64,000 nt of DNA from Notospermus geniculatus (taxonomy: Eukaryota > Nemertea > Pilidiophora > Heteronemertea > Lineidae). Where the stretch lies: positions 5,138-69,137 of the forward strand of contig NMRB01000336.1 in the NCBI GenBank assembly GCA_002633025.1, written 5' to 3'. Of the stretch, positions 25,201-38,100 are shown in pieces (the stretch's first letter is position 1; every line of letters starts with the position of its first letter). A model generated the notes under the pieces. The model was given only the letters and a program-made list of their open reading frames with translations. It searched no databases and was not told where the DNA came from. The translations under genes were made by a program, and so were the position numbers.

Positions 25201-26898
25201 CATTCACTACCAATAGATGTAATTCAGCGAATTTCTTAGGCCTACTTAATGCATGCACCGATAGTAAAAATGACCCACGGGGCAATGAAGGCATTTTCAT
25301 ATCATGAGTAAATCAGAATTCCATTCTTGGTTCATCGCAACATAAAGACAGAAGGAACCGGGGAAGGAACAGCAATCATACGAAGTTCAAAGGAAATCCT
25401 ACCTTTCCATCGACCATTTTGACGTTTTATACAAAGGAAGGAAAGAAGAATGTCTATTGGAATTCGGTCGACGGGCACACCTGACGTAGGCCTACTCGCT
25501 GGGCAGTGTCTTGCCTCGACGAATGGCCAGCTCAAATAGGCCTTCAATGAGAACGAACTTTAGGTTTGAGATTACACCCTTGTTGCTAGAAAAATGGACA
25601 ACGGGCTTTAACCTTAAAACGAATGGATCAATGAACAGGCAGGTCACAATTTTATTCCTTTTAATGGGTGACATTTCCTGTATTCCCATTAAAGGACCGG
25701 ACAACAGCGAAAGTTCAATGACAACTTATTCTGTTGACACGGAGCGAACATTCCACGAATTGGTCTCGGCAGAAATTCTGAGGTTAGCCTGAACGACAAG
25801 GTCCTGTCAGCGGCGGATCCAAGGGGGGGGGGCGTGCCCACTTCCACCATGCATTTGTCTTACACACCCTTTATGAATACGGCCCTAGTACATGTAGATG
25901 TTTAGTCCTTTTACTTGCACTGCACTGATGTCAAAGTTTGATGCTCATGTTAAACGATCGGTGTAATGAGCACATCAAAATTTGCATATTTGGGGCTGGT
26001 CAAAGCCATAGTACATGTATCTTCATACAAATTTTAAATAGAAATATTATATTTGATAATAGCCTACTTTTTATTTCATGACTATATACATTGCTTTATA
26101 ACAAATCCGTGACGCTTTATACTGGAGATCTGCTCTCCATGCGGGTCGCAACAATAAAAGAAAATTTTGATAATAGTATGTAAAGATTTCAATATTACTT
26201 AGATTCGCAATTGAAATGATCAAAAGGTACGGTAATAAACCTCAATATGTCAACGAAAGTTCTGACTCTGATTAATTGAACGTCCACAGTTACAGGTAAG
26301 GTGAAGGCTTCACCAACAGTAGGCTACATTTAGAACGCTGGTTGGTAATTTCTTGAAACTAAAGGCGCTACTAAACTAGACAGATTAAGTCGACACTTTC
26401 TGTCAGCCAATTCTCGACAGATATGTCAAATGTCTATCCAAATCAAATTAAAAAGTCTACCGCAAGTCATTTAAATTTCCAAGTGGTAGATATCATGATG
26501 CACAACTAAATGTCCTTTATCAAATGCCACAAACCGCATCGGTTTATCACAAGCCGTCTTTGAGAAAATTCGATTTTCCTCTGTCCATTTACTTATTTGA
26601 AGGACTGTACATGTGCAATGTAAAAGATACATGTAACGTTAACGTTAGTGTTGCTGTCAGTGGGACGATTTATTGAACTCTTTTATATTCATCACCAACT
26701 CACCCGTGTTGAGGTGGCATCAACGACGCCTTGTTCTTGCTTTTCATCTTCTTTTCCCTTTACACTTTGTTCCTTTTCAGACACTTCGTCATTCTGTTTT
26801 TCGTTGTCATCCCCCTCAGGATTCTTGACTGTGACTAACTGAACGTCCACAGGTACCTCATCGCCCAGTATATTATTTTCTTCCGCTGCGTTTTCTGC
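16279..26898 (-). CDS. SLC23A: SLC23 family sodium-dependent ascorbate/nucleobase transporter (first exon missing)
   Basis: Coding exons in transcript order: 26898-26704, 22060-21866 (twin at 23810-23616), 21688-21531, 21019-20821, 20209-20028, 19389-19266, 18977-18821, 18513-18364, 18238-18135, 17547-17418, 17286-17143, 16817-16722, 16547-16279. All join in phase to 701 codons including the stop. Seen: an acidic/Lys-rich N-terminus, [17 protein letters not shown], the QH pair across an exon border, [14 protein letters not shown], and the family signature [10 protein letters not shown] in exon 18238-18135 followed by hydrophobic helices. The C-terminal tail is Cys/Lys-rich and ends at TAA 16281-16279. 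Known: SLC23A1/2 are 12-14 helix plasma-membrane Na+/ascorbate symporters, and invertebrates have many paralogues, so the substrate is inferred only. An extracellular-type loop with N-x-T sites is encoded in 21019-20821. The initiator exon was not found upstream. It converges with the lysine-rich gene. Confidence 0.92.
21729..25247. repeat. Direct duplication of about 1.75 kb in tandem inside the SLC23 gene
   Basis: 21729-23490 and 23491-25247 are near-identical in order and orientation, both starting with a G-run followed by TATATACATTAGAGACGTAC and both ending AATTTCTTAGGCCTA. They differ by scattered substitutions and small indels. One exon is contained in each copy. No N marks the junction, unlike the other duplications in this window. 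Confidence 0.85.
23616..23810 (-). CDS. Duplicate of SLC23 exon 22060-21866
   Basis: A second, intact 195-nt exon with the same acceptor (TTATTAACAG) and donor (CAG|GTGAGA) and only a few amino-acid changes (DPDPTKE for [15 protein letters not shown] for PSDEDQTM). It lies in a 1.75-kb direct repeat. Both copies are phase 0-0, so a transcript could use either one or both. It may be a true tandem exon duplication or two alleles assembled side by side. Confidence 0.75.
25806..25860. repeat. Fragment of the GGATCCA-G-run element
   Basis: GCGGCGGATCCAAGGGGGGG followed by GCGTGCCCAC resembles the left end of the element at 27453. It appears to be a solo fragment in an intron. Confidence 0.4.
26704..26898 (-). 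CDS. SLC23 gene, most upstream visible coding exon (acidic N-terminus)
   Basis: 195 nt, phase 0-0, acceptor CACTTTCAG and donor CGG|GTGAGT. It encodes a charged cytoplasmic segment (AENAAEENN, later [11 protein letters not shown] and [11 protein letters not shown]). Assignment to the SLC23 gene rests on strand, phase and the open N-terminus of the next exon (DDSDSAQYS), not on homology, because such tails are not conserved. No start codon lies inside the spliced exon, so at least one more exon should exist upstream. Confidence 0.65.
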
Positions 26899-26943
26899 CT
26901 GAAAGTGATCACGGAGTGATACTGCGTAATGCCCATTCTGCCG

Positions 26944-27000
26944 TACAATGGAAGACTGCAGTATGGGGGGGGGGGCTACATACTGCAGTCTTCCCTTGTA
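26944..27000. repeat. Hairpin around a G-run
   Basis: TACAATGGAAGACTGCAGTA, then ten Gs, then the inverse copy TACTGCAGTCTTCCCTTGTA. It sits just upstream of the first visible SLC23 exon. Confidence 0.75.
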
Positions 27001-27452
27001 CAACCCCTGCAGCCTTTCCTATTCAATGAAGTGGACAATGTAGGTGTGTAATAACATCAGCAGATTCTGCTCTCTTTCCTTGCAAAATTATTCAGAGCTG
27101 CCACCTAGCACAAGGGGGATATGGCATACGGCATATGGCATATGGTCACAATGGCTTTCAGCAAGGCAATCGGTAGCCTGTGACCGAAATCACCCTTCAT
27201 GAGCCTCATTTATAATTTTTAGTACAAAAATATCCTACCGTGTACAACGGGCATAAGTCCTGGTTTAGACTCCACCCGATCGAGAATACATGAACATGAT
27301 AGACTACCAGCCTATTTGGTGGCGCCACTGTATTCACCCTGAGTCTGTCAATGGAGTAACATCCAGAGATGGTGTCCAATGATGTCTGCTGGTCGAAGGC
27401 ATTAGTTCTTTCCGACCCAGATTTTTTTTTCGGTTTCGATAATGCGGAAATC

Positions 27453-27723
27453 AGGGTCGGATCCAGGAGGCGTGGGGGGCGTACCTCCCCCCCCCATTTT
27501 TTGGGCAGACCAAGATTTTTTTAGCAAGAAAAAATTTAATCAGCTAAAAGTCACGAGTATTTTGCTCTCAGATGCCAGGAAAATGCATATTAAAGCACTT
27601 AAATTATCAAATTTTTCGGGGGAGGGCCCCAGACCCCCCTTTGGCTTTGCGGCTGAGGCGCTTGCCGCATCCCTCGAGCTCCGCCCCCCCCCCGCTTTTT
27701 GTCAGTCCTGTATCCGACCCTGG
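27453..27723. repeat. G-run element with GGGTCGGATCCAGGA inverted ends
   Basis: Starts CAGGGTCGGATCCAGGAGG; its right end is the near inverse (TCCTGTATCCGACCCTGG). It contains GGGGGAGGGCCCCAGACCCC and AGCTAAAAGTCACGAGTATT. 271 bp, non-coding. A second copy begins at the right edge of the gap. Confidence 0.75.
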
Positions 27724-27888
27724 AAATCCATAATTCGATCGACTTCTTGCTCACCGGAATATGAGCGGGATCGACGCTTTAACCAGGCCTTACGCAGCGT
27801 CACAGTCCTAAACCAAGGCAGGCACAATTAGCATGAGCAACATGTAGGAGTGTCACTAACTTCGTCCGGGACACTCCTCAAGTGTTTA

Positions 27889-28155
27889 NNNNNNNNNNNN
27901 NNNNNNNNNNNNNNNNNNNNNNNNNNNNNNNNNNNNNNNNNNNNNNNNNNNNNNNNNNNNNNNNNNNNNNNNNNNNNNNNNNNNNNNNNNNNNNNNNNNN
28001 NNNNNNNNNNNNNNNNNNNNNNNNNNNNNNNNNNNNNNNNNNNNNNNNNNNNNNNNNNNNNNNNNNNNNNNNNNNNNNNNNNNNNNNNNNNNNNNNNNNN
28101 NNNNNNNNNNNNNNNNNNNNNNNNNNNNNNNNNNNNNNNNNNNNNNNNNNNNNNN
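27889..28155. other. Assembly gap of 267 Ns
   Basis: A run of Ns. Copies of the same G-run element lie on both sides, so the gap was probably caused by that repeat and its homopolymer. Apparent open frames across it are meaningless. Confidence 0.99.
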
Positions 28156-28397
28156 TACGCCCCCCCCCCCCCATTTTTGGCAGAACAATGATTTTTTAGC
28201 AATAAAAAGTTTGCTCGGGAAATAGCCAATTTAATCAGCTAAAAATTACGAGTATTTTGCCATCAGAGGCCAGGAAAATGCATCTAAAACACTTAAATTG
28301 TCTAAATTGTCAGCCCCCTCCCCCCGTTTGGGATTCGCACATTCGGCACTCGCCGCCTCCGTCAAGCTACGCCACTTTTTCTGTCAATCCTGGATCC
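28156..28397. repeat. Second copy of the G-run element, left end lost in the gap
   Basis: C-run, then CATTTTTGGCAGAACAATGA, TTTAATCAGCTAAAAATTAC and GAGTATTTTGCCATCAGAGG match the interior of 27453-27723 in the same orientation. It ends TCAATCCTGGATCCAAG. Confidence 0.7.
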
Positions 28398-31300
28398 AAG
28401 AGAGGGACACAAATAGCAAAATGTACTTTTCGTGCTTCAGCTTGCCAGTTGTGTTCCGGGGTTTGTGCAACAAGCTCTCGTCTATTCTAGATGTAGCCCA
28501 ACGCTCGAAAGGACGGCAACCTCCGTGCTTTCGCAGGAAAAGCAACCACACCGAAAACGGCATTCATGAAAGTGAAAAATAAGTTCGAAGGTTCAAAGGA
28601 AACGAAAATGAAAATCGTGGATGGGCCTTAAGCCCGCACCACCCATGGCAAGAATTCTTGCTCGTTGGAAGCAATTTTTATGGTAGCCCCAAAAATGAGC
28701 GGCTACGTAGTCGGCAACGGCGAAAAGAAAAGACCTTTTGAAGCAAGACCTGCCATGAGTCCAACCACTCTTATATTTGGCAAGGACGGTATCGCTCCTT
28801 GAGTTGATCGACAAGACATATCGTGAGTTGTGTGGTGGACCGGCAAGATGCCACGAGATTCGCTAGCAACGAATATCTCTCGCACGAGCAAGAGAACTTG
28901 CCGACAACATGCTGCAGTTCAGGGATAGTACAGCAGGAGACGCCACAGGTGACGGCTGGGTTTCAGAGGCAATCTGAATCCGTTGACGTTAGCGGGCAGC
29001 ATTGGCAAGCGATCATTAAACAAGTCATTGAGGTTGAGGATGATTCAATATATTTGATATCTTCAGGTGCAGGCCTCGATGACCAATCCACTGTGTTGCA
29101 ATAGCAATTTGAGCGTGGCAAAAATTCAGGTGACGCATAAAACCCTGATTGTGTGGATACATTGTTGAATATCATCAGTTTTGCGGATTTAAATACATTA
29201 CGCAAGGTAAGTTGGATTTTTTTTTGAAATTGGAACCACGAAGAAAATGGTACCGAGTGTTAAACTTTTTTAATACGGTCTCAGGCCAGGTGGCTTGTTC
29301 TTACATGTACGTGTATAAAATGCGGTGCGGGACTGTTGCAAATCTTGCAACTTTTCGGCAAGCTTGGATCATAATACACTGTAATTGGATCATGCGGGCA
29401 AATTAGTTCAAATTGGAAGTTTGCTATCGTCCCGTTAGCTTTATCCTGCCTGTATTCCTGTTGTCACTGATTGAACAAGACAGTGTCAATAGATCCGATA
29501 GCTCTTTCGAGTAAGTCGATTAAACGTTAGGCAGGATGCGAAGAGAGTCTGGGGACTCTATGCGACCGAAAGCGTAAAGTCGGTTATCAAAACGGGCCGG
29601 CAAATGATATTTCTTACCCTTGAAATTCCAATTTTTAAAATCACCTTAGCGGGACGAGGGAACAAATAGTCCACTGTCGATTGTTATCGACTTCAGAAGT
29701 GATGGAAAAACGGGTCTAAGGGGATTTCACTGGAACTTTAAAAAACCCAATCGCAGACGCGCTTTATCCATTACCTGACATTTTCATCAGGAAAATCCTG
29801 ATGTATAATGTTACTGAATCTATGGCCGCTCTTGATTGGATGGTTGCGATGGCCAAATGGAATAGAAGAATAATAGTATATCTTTACTGCAGCATGCTGT
29901 GATTGTTAACCTCATATTGACAGCTACATGTATTTTTATAACCTTTTTCACCGCTCTGAGCATTTCGTAATTTTTTTCATCGCAACATGCTACATTTCGT
30001 CACGTCTATCGTTATCCGAACGTTGATCAATTTACCCTGGATGTTTTAGGATCCAATATCAGGGGCGGACTTTAAAGATAATGTGTCACGGGTATTTTCG
30101 CGGGCCACCAAAATCATTGTTTGTTTACATTTTGTTTGTTTGTGTCCAGTTCTTTCTTTGTCTTATGAATAAACTGTGGGTGGCATGCCCTTATGGAAAT
30201 TCTCTTGAGATCGAAAGTATTCAATTTGGTGGGTTGGCATGTGCCAAACGTCCAAAATAACATAATATAAATATCCATGTTTACAAACGTTGAATGTAAA
30301 CAATGAAGTCATGATACATCTTTAAAATCAACTGGCAAAACGCGGTAAGAATAAGAAAACCAAACAAATTGGCCACCAACTTTTGGCAATCGAAAAACGC
30401 TGCTAGCACCAGATGACAACGACAGCCCATTTTCTGTCAGAGTACCAATTAAGCCATTTGTTTGATTTGCTGTCGTGTTGACCGAGATGTTGGGGAAAAC
30501 ACGCTCTGCTTTGTCGCCAATAAAGCTTTTCCTTGTTGCAGAGATAATCCGACCTCACTGACCATCTGTTTGAAATCATTACTTGGAGAGCTTAAGGGGA
30601 ACATACCGGAATGGTGTTCCTATTAGAGAGCGAAAAAAGGTCACTTTAACTACATTTGGTCAAGGAAGGTGACTGGTTTCGGACAGAGCGAATTAATCAG
30701 CGAATTGGTCAGGATTCGATGAATCCCGCCCGTGCCATCCTATTCCATGACTCGCCCAATTGGTCCCAAACTCTTCCCAAGGGCGTAGGCTGCCCCCTTA
30801 CACACACGCCCCCCCCCCACCACCACCACNCCCCACCACCACCCCGCCCGCCCTGAACAAAAAGCACAAAGTCATGTCAGAACGTGGCCCAAGTAAAATG
30901 ATGTCATGGATTACAGTGTGATTACAAATATCATATTTTATATTTTATACATAAGACATCCATCACATTCATGGGCGATTCAGCCACGTACAGTGATAAT
31001 AACGTGATGCATCGCCTGAGGTCCTAGACCGGTCGATGTCGTCGTATTATTCATTTCCGTTGGTTGACCACGCTTATCGCACCGGAGTCAACGTCTTTAT
31101 AGGTCTGTCTCATTTAAAAACGTTAGGTACGGACGGGAACCTAAAATCAACGTCCATGGGCGCTTAGTAGACTAAATCTGATAGGCCTATACATGGCACG
31201 TGGCCTCTACATAATCACATTTGCGTTCCAAGTCCTGAAATGGAGGCGGGCCATATAACAATGATCTTTGCACTGGATGATTGAATTCAATGGAAATAGT

Positions 31301-31453
31301 ACGATATGAGGCGTGTTAGATAGAACTGGTCAATTGACTAATGATCAATTCATTCCTCGATGCTACTTTCGTCATCAGGCATGGGGAGAATTAGGATGNC
31401 CAACAAAACACATGGCAAGGCCTGATCATCTTATCCACCTGTGATTTTCAACC

Positions 31454-31569
31454 TGATTTTGCTTTGCGACTTGCTTTGCAACTGGGCACTCGATCGCTGA
31501 AGTGGACTAGCTAGACATGATTTCCACCAATGGTGACGATTGCAAAGCAAGTCGCAAAGCAGAAAATCA
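31454..31569. repeat. Hairpin MITE with TTTGCTTTGCGACTTGCTTT arms
   Basis: GCTTTGCGACTTGCTTTGCA on the left is mirrored by TGCAAAGCAAGTCGCAAAGC on the right, about 60 bp apart. Non-coding. Confidence 0.85.
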
Positions 31570-33223
31570 GCCGTGGATTCCTAGCTTTAAACAGGTAACT
31601 GCTCAACAAATTAATCTTCTTGGATGACATTAGGTACTATCAAAGTTCACCCCCTTTATTTGCCGACCGTTTAGAAGTAGCCTTTCTGTAACTTAAGTAC
31701 ATCCAGTGGCGAGTACCCTCACCCCCACTGAGCGATTAGGAAGTTGTATAATGTGTCATACTCAATATCCCTGTGGCCAATATTAAACGATGAAGCATTG
31801 ATTGCTAAGTTAATAAAGAGATGCCTCGCTTATGTGGTAACCGTTTGGGTCACAGCGTTCGTTATTCGTAATCTGCAACGGTCACGCAGTTTTATGGCTC
31901 TTGATCAGGTTATGAGATGGTATAAAGATAATGTTTCAATTTCTCTTGTGTTGTTCATGTTACGAAGCGGTGCTGCCACGTACACGGAAGGAGACAACGC
32001 GATCAGGGAAATGTATAAAAGTGGTAAAAATTCAGAAATCTGTTACATGTAACTGCTAAAAAACATATCCCAGCTTATTACGTTACTGCCTACTCTTCGT
32101 CGGCAGCTTCAGTTTATACATCGGCGTACGATGCTCAATGGTCTATCGCAACATCCTGAGATTAAGTGATTCATTTGGCTCTATTGCTTCCCTTATGTCA
32201 GAAAAGGTAGGACGAGGAGATAAGACCCTGTTTTTAAAGGATGCGACAAATAGATGGTGATATGGTGTCAGGCACCATGACTGGCTTTAAGTGTCAGGGG
32301 AACAAAGGATTCAACCCTCTTCCATGCATGTGAGGGTCATTTCGTTTTTCATCCATCGAAAGCCGTCGCAGTGGACCGTTCCCTTGAGGTCATTCACTTC
32401 TTTACCACAGACCTTGATGCCGAAAGGCAATAATGTCAAAACGCCACGAAGTGGCGGCCTTCTCATTACCTCATTCACAAGCCTGGCTTATTTTCTTTTA
32501 CAATAAGGGCTACTTGATCGCGAATGTGATACCACTTAATGCGACACTTTGTTTTATACCTTACTAATGACCACTCCAGCATTGGCCCCTGAGAGTCCCA
32601 ATAATGGTTAATCTGAGCCAGCGATAGCGTAGTAAACAAAACGGCGTGGGTGATGGCAGGTCAGGTTTCAGGCTAGCATCGTGTTAATGTCAAATGAGGT
32701 TCATGTCGCCTATTGTTGGACGGCGTTGGTTGCGTGACAATCGCATTAATTGGTAATACGTTGCCGCCTTCGTTTCCAGTTAGTTCTAAATGACCGTCGA
32801 ATTTGTAGCAAATAAGACGAGAAAGACAAGAGCAACGCAGAGCGTGGCATATTCCCCTGCAGATGAGTTGGTTTTCCCTCACCATACAACATGTATATAC
32901 GGAAATTGATCAACGGATGAATGTTCCCTGAAATCGACGGAATCTGATTTCAAGATGGCGGCACTGGTGGCCATACTGTAAATCGAAACGTGACCATTTT
33001 CGAAAGGAGCCTTCCTCTAGTCAACCTCAAAGTAAATACAAAAATTCAATTTGATTGGACCAACAGGTTTCTTTTAAATGATAGGAAATGGGGAAAATTG
33101 ACTGACGGACGTAACGGGTGACGACGTCCCGCTTCCATTGAAGAAGGAGCATAAAAACATACCGAAAGACTTCCATGGCTACACTGAGCGGTGCAACCTG
33201 GAAACGTCCTCTTTCAAAGATTA

Positions 33224-33333
33224 GGGGCCTGTTTCATAAAGTGACTTTAAGCTAATGGTGCCATTATTTTCAATGCATTTTCCATTTGGTTAAAGGTACC
33301 ATTAGCTTAAAGTCACTTTTTGAAACAGGCCCC
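33224..33333. repeat. Hairpin MITE with GGGGCCTGTTTCATAAAG ends
   Basis: The left arm GGGGCCTGTTTCATAAAG with GTGACTTTAAGCTAATGG is repeated inverted at the right, ending TTGAAACAGGCCCC. 110 bp. Confidence 0.85.
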
Positions 33334-35712
33334 AGATCTTCAATTGAAAACCGTCGGAAAGCGGTATGGACCTCGTTACCCCACATGACACCAAGAGCGA
33401 GTACTCAAAACATCCCAAGTGAAAAAAACAAAAATGAGATGCCATATTTCCGATTACTACATAACTTGGGCAATGTAGTTAGAAACCACAATGTTGACTT
33501 GCGAATGAAAATTATCCAACGCAAGGGTAAAAAACTCGCCGATTTAGTCATGGATATCGTTTCATAGCGAAATAAATTTACTGTGTAAACACTGTTTACT
33601 GCATACAGCCAATAATATAATTCTTACAAATATGCCCCCCCCCCCCTCAGGTGCTGCCACCTTCACGATGGAATAAAACTAGTTTGCTGGCCACTGTTTG
33701 TAAACAAACCAGTTTGTTTACAACTTGGACGTCGAGCTCCTTTAAGGGCAAGAGACAAATATGGTGCGAGTAAATTTCACGCCCCATCCTCTTGATGTTC
33801 GCATGTTGTGTTTGTCACGGGCAGTGGTAGGATCTAATGTCCCTTATTCCTCCTATCTGTCACGGAGCAGCACATTAGCTAAACAATCCCTTGGCAAATT
33901 TGTTGCCGAAATAGTACAGACCAAGCGAAATCATGTGTATCAAGGCAAGGGGCAATGCGTAGTGGTTACGGCCCGAACTTGCCATAAATTTAGCATTGTA
34001 ATGTCGATTTGAAAATTTAAAACAATTATTATTTTTATATGACAAAGCATTTTCTTTTCAACTGGAAAACCTTTCGACAGTGCATAGGCCTCTTTTCCAT
34101 TTTTTCAGAAATTAGGCAGAGGAGGAAAACTATAGGATTTTGCCCAACAAACATCTCAGCACTCTTACCTCGATCCCTATATTTCTGGTTTTATAGGGGT
34201 CCGATGGGTAGGTGGAGCCGAAGGGATGTAAATGTAAAGCAGGCATGGAAGTCTTAATATTCAAAAGGTCACAAGTGAAGTTAATACAGCACCAAGAGGT
34301 GCAAATCCGTTAAGGTTCACCAAAATCTCATTTGTGGGAAGACTGACGTCAGGGCAGGCAGCGTTACTTTATAGGAAGAATGTTTGGGTTACCATGTTGA
34401 TTACTTCACAGGGGACAGAGTATAATGTATCAGAACTGAACCTCGCAGTGACGCAAATCCACTTGTCAATTAAGAGTATCGGATCCTTAGTTTTTTTAAG
34501 ATTAGCAACATCTGTTCATTGGTGATAGGAGCCACAAGTACACCACTCTCTTTTTTTCAATTACTGACGACAATTCTTCCCACCCACAGTACCCGTTGTT
34601 ATTCAGCGCCTCACCTCAAACCCGGAAGATTAGATTGCCTGGCTATGATTTATTTGCAATAACTCGGCTACCTGAGTCGGTTTAGCAGTGTTAGCCTTTA
34701 TTCCATGATATGACACGTCGGGAAGCAATTCGAAAGAGTTGCTATCATCGTGACTATACTTTAATCTAACGTAATTCTATAAGGGAAAATGAATGGCGAG
34801 GAGGCTTACATATCGTATTGTTTATTGGGGCAGGTCAGCTGTGGATATTAAATCTAGGTCCTGCTTGATCAGGGATGTTTCAAAAAGAGTGCCGGTATAG
34901 AGTTTTCGCAAAGCCCCCCCCCCCGAAACGCCAGTTTAAAGCGAACGTCTATCCTTTTGTTGGCATCCAACAATGGGTTTGGCGTTCGCGTTGGCGTTTT
35001 GGGGCCTTTGCAAAACTCCCTACAATCAAAATCTCCCTACGTAAATTAAGATTAAGGAAGTGGTTTCATAATCTTTGGTGCATTATCCGTAAACTCTCTC
35101 CCGGCTGCAAATACAGCACTCTGAACGCCTGCTGAAATCATAGGGCAGTAACTTCATTTAATCTACCTTACCATTGCACTACACAGGCCAGCATGTGCTT
35201 GGGGTAAATATTGACCATTAGATTAACCATATTTAGCATTCCCTAAATATATAGAGCAAAGTTCCTGTGTTAACATTATCTGATTTAGCAACGACCTCGG
35301 TTTGTGTCCTGTACTGATTGGTCCTAGTCGAGTGTGGCTAAATAAAAACTTCGTCTCTTTCTCTCTAAGTCAGCACCCCTCAGTTAGATGCTGGTGTTGA
35401 ATTGCCATTAGTTACTTTCCTTTGCCTCATCAGCACGAAAACTCGTTAAGTCGTGATGAATGCACGTGAAAGAAGTCACACAATCAGTGGCACTTTTAAG
35501 AAACATCAAGCGACTTAACGACCAACAATGAGCTTAGCAGTAAAAACGTTAACAGTTCACCAGCCATTACCTGCAGTAATTTCATTTACATTCTGTTGAT
35601 GCACTCAATGCGAGGTTCTCTCTTGGAGTTCCTTCTCGATTTCGAAGCATAGACTGCCACTGGACTGCCTACATAATCATCATTTTCTCGGGTTTCTCGA
35701 GATTGGTGCCAC

Positions 35713-35756
35713 GATCCTCCGCTAGGTGGATTTATAAACCCACCTACCGGAGGATC
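35713..35756. repeat. 44-bp near-perfect palindrome
   Basis: GATCCTCCGCTAGGTGG, TTTATAAA, CCACCTACCGGAGGATC. Just to its right (about 35778-35796) is the inverse of a perfect RNA polymerase III B-box word (GGTTCGAGTCC on the minus strand), so this may be part of a tRNA-derived repeat. Confidence 0.65.
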
Positions 35757-36610
35757 TGAAATAACAACAGGTTTCTTCCTACTGGACTCGAACCCACGGA
35801 CCCTCGCATAAGGCATCCTGGCGGAGGATCTGGTACCTATCTAATGCCGTTTTTCGCGCATTCCCAGAAAGCGCCCCCTTGCTGCCGTTATCAACATAGA
35901 TTTGTCAGGCGACACAGCGTTTCTGAAAGCCGGTCACCCAAGGATCCCACATATGGTTTCAGAAATGATGTACAAATGTACCCTAACTCTAAACTTGATG
36001 TTTCCGCAAATTGACGCATATTGTACTGATAGAACTGCATCTTACCTCACGCTAGGATGTTAAAGATCATTGCAGAACAAAATTCTCAACCTATATTACA
36101 AGATTTAGTTTTTCTGTAAACATCAGCAACTGACTGGCTGCTGCGTCAGATCTACAAACGTACGACGGCATGCTGAGATAAGAACGTACAACTCGTCTTT
36201 ATAATCTCTCGGTTTCTTTGATATAAAAAACATGCGCTAGTCAATACGTGAACGAATTGGAGAATGCTAGCAATGTGGAGAGGTCACCCTAGTCTTTACT
36301 GCTTGTATTTGAGGAATGTAGCCAAGGTGAGCACGGACGATGAATACTGAATTCCTATAACACTACAAGCATTCTCAGAACGGTCATTCACACCGTGCCA
36401 TGGGCAAAATGATTAAATAGATTGATCTACAGTCAATAAAACAACTACTTCACTGTCTTCATAAATCGGTGTGAGATGTACTTAGGAAAGGAAATGTGTA
36501 TAAAACACAAATTTATATCTATAATAGAGAATTTCAGACAAGTTGCTCGAAGGCATCTACATGTACATGTATATTAACGCGATAGTCCATTAATGACTAG
36601 ACAATGACTC

Positions 36611-36972
36611 TTAGGGAGACTCCACTCAATGTAATAAACTTTTGAATTTTTATCAATCCATGGAGACTGTTGCCATGAGTTGTGTTGTCACTAGTGTCAA
36701 TAGGCTGACGACCTTTGTAGTGAATGAGCTATAATACTGTGACTGCCCAGGCCTACTGGTTGTACCTTCATAAATATGCATTGAGAACATATGACATCAC
36801 ATGTGCTGTGCAATGGTCTCTTGGGATGCAATTAAAATACATTGTACACTTAAAATGATGAGTTTGCTGATTTAAAAAAAATATGACATGTTGCAGATAT
36901 CAAAGAATTTGAATATATTAATGATATTTCAAAATTTCAAAATTTTACACAACGAATGGAGTCTCCCTTTAA
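36611..36972. repeat. TIR element with TTAGGGAGACTCCA ends
   Basis: The left TTAGGGAGACTCCACTCAATG and the right CGAATGGAGTCTCCCTTTAA are imperfect inverses, 362 bp apart end to end. The interior is AT-rich with no open frame. Confidence 0.65.
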
Positions 36973-38100
36973 TATATCTGCGTCTACCATCGCAGATACT
37001 AACAATTACGGTACGGCATCTTTGTCATTATAGAAGAGCCTAATTAGTACTTTTCAGTAAAAAGTCTTGTTCATTTCCTTCCGTCGAGACGAGTTCCCAT
37101 TACTGATTAAACAAAGCAGTCAATATTTACCGGTCTTTGATTCCGATCAGGTATTTTTATTTGGCTATTCAGCCTTTTTCAATCAGCGAGGAGCGACTTA
37201 AGAATTTCAAAGCAGTAGGGAACAATTTGCTGGGCGTTCATCTTTTGACTGAGGAAATGATTACAAGAAAAGCAAATGAGGAAAGTGTATATTCGTCGTG
37301 AGGACGACACCAGCATCTTCTTGCACACATTTCCTTTAGGCCTATACAGATTGTCGGGGATACAATGTATTTCTCATATTAGTGAGTTTTCTTAAGGGCC
37401 CAATTAGGCCTACGACATCTACTGCAGAATTTTTTTCATAATTTCGCTTTGACCCACGTGGTATTATTTCTACAATATAGGTATATTGGCAAATCTATAT
37501 TATTTCATTCCAATTATTTTCATCGCAACTGAACCTATCCATTTTATCATCATTCGACAAACAAAAAGTCCCCCAATATTAAAATTTCAATACCGAGAAA
37601 AGAACAAACAGAACGTTAGCAAACCAATATAGGAAATGTGTACTTAGCGCTTTGATCGGATCAAATGGTTTACTGTTCCATCTTTGTCGGAATCAAACGG
37701 AAAGGATTTTGTCCTCGTCGAATTTAAAGTAAAATATTTGTGTTTCATTCCTTGATCGCAACACGAAGTACTTTTAGCATATTTCAAATAAAATATTTAC
37801 GCCGGCGTTACCACCATTATCGTAATGAAAATTTTCATAACCTCACTTTTGTATTGTATTGCACATGTACATGCATTGATTTTTCCACCAGGGCCGAAGC
37901 CAACGCAGTACAATGTAATATCAAGAATATATTACCCATTCTTGGTAGCATGGAATAGGCCACATGGAATAGCCCATCTCAACCTACTCATGTTCCTCAC
38001 TTGGATGGGGTCTTTTACTTTCTCTTACAAAGGCACAAGGTACGAATCACCACGGCCCATGCGACGGACGTAAAGAACCAGGGATGCTTAAAATGGCCAG

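Noticed and set aside
27828-28229. Long open frames across the N run
   Set aside because: They consist almost entirely of Ns and have no meaning.
28823-29104. 93-codon open frame on the plus strand
   Set aside because: No recognisable domain or supporting splice pattern. It could be a repeat remnant or chance.
33286-33567. 93-codon open frame beginning inside a MITE
   Set aside because: It starts in the right arm of the hairpin at 33224-33333 and lacks domain similarity. An acceptor-like CCCCAG precedes it, but nothing else supports an exon.
37825-38073. ORF starting MKIFITSLLYCIAHVHA, signal-peptide-like
   Set aside because: The rest of the frame runs toward the tRNA-like repeat, shows no conserved features and has no clear donor. 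AT-rich DNA often gives such hydrophobic starts.
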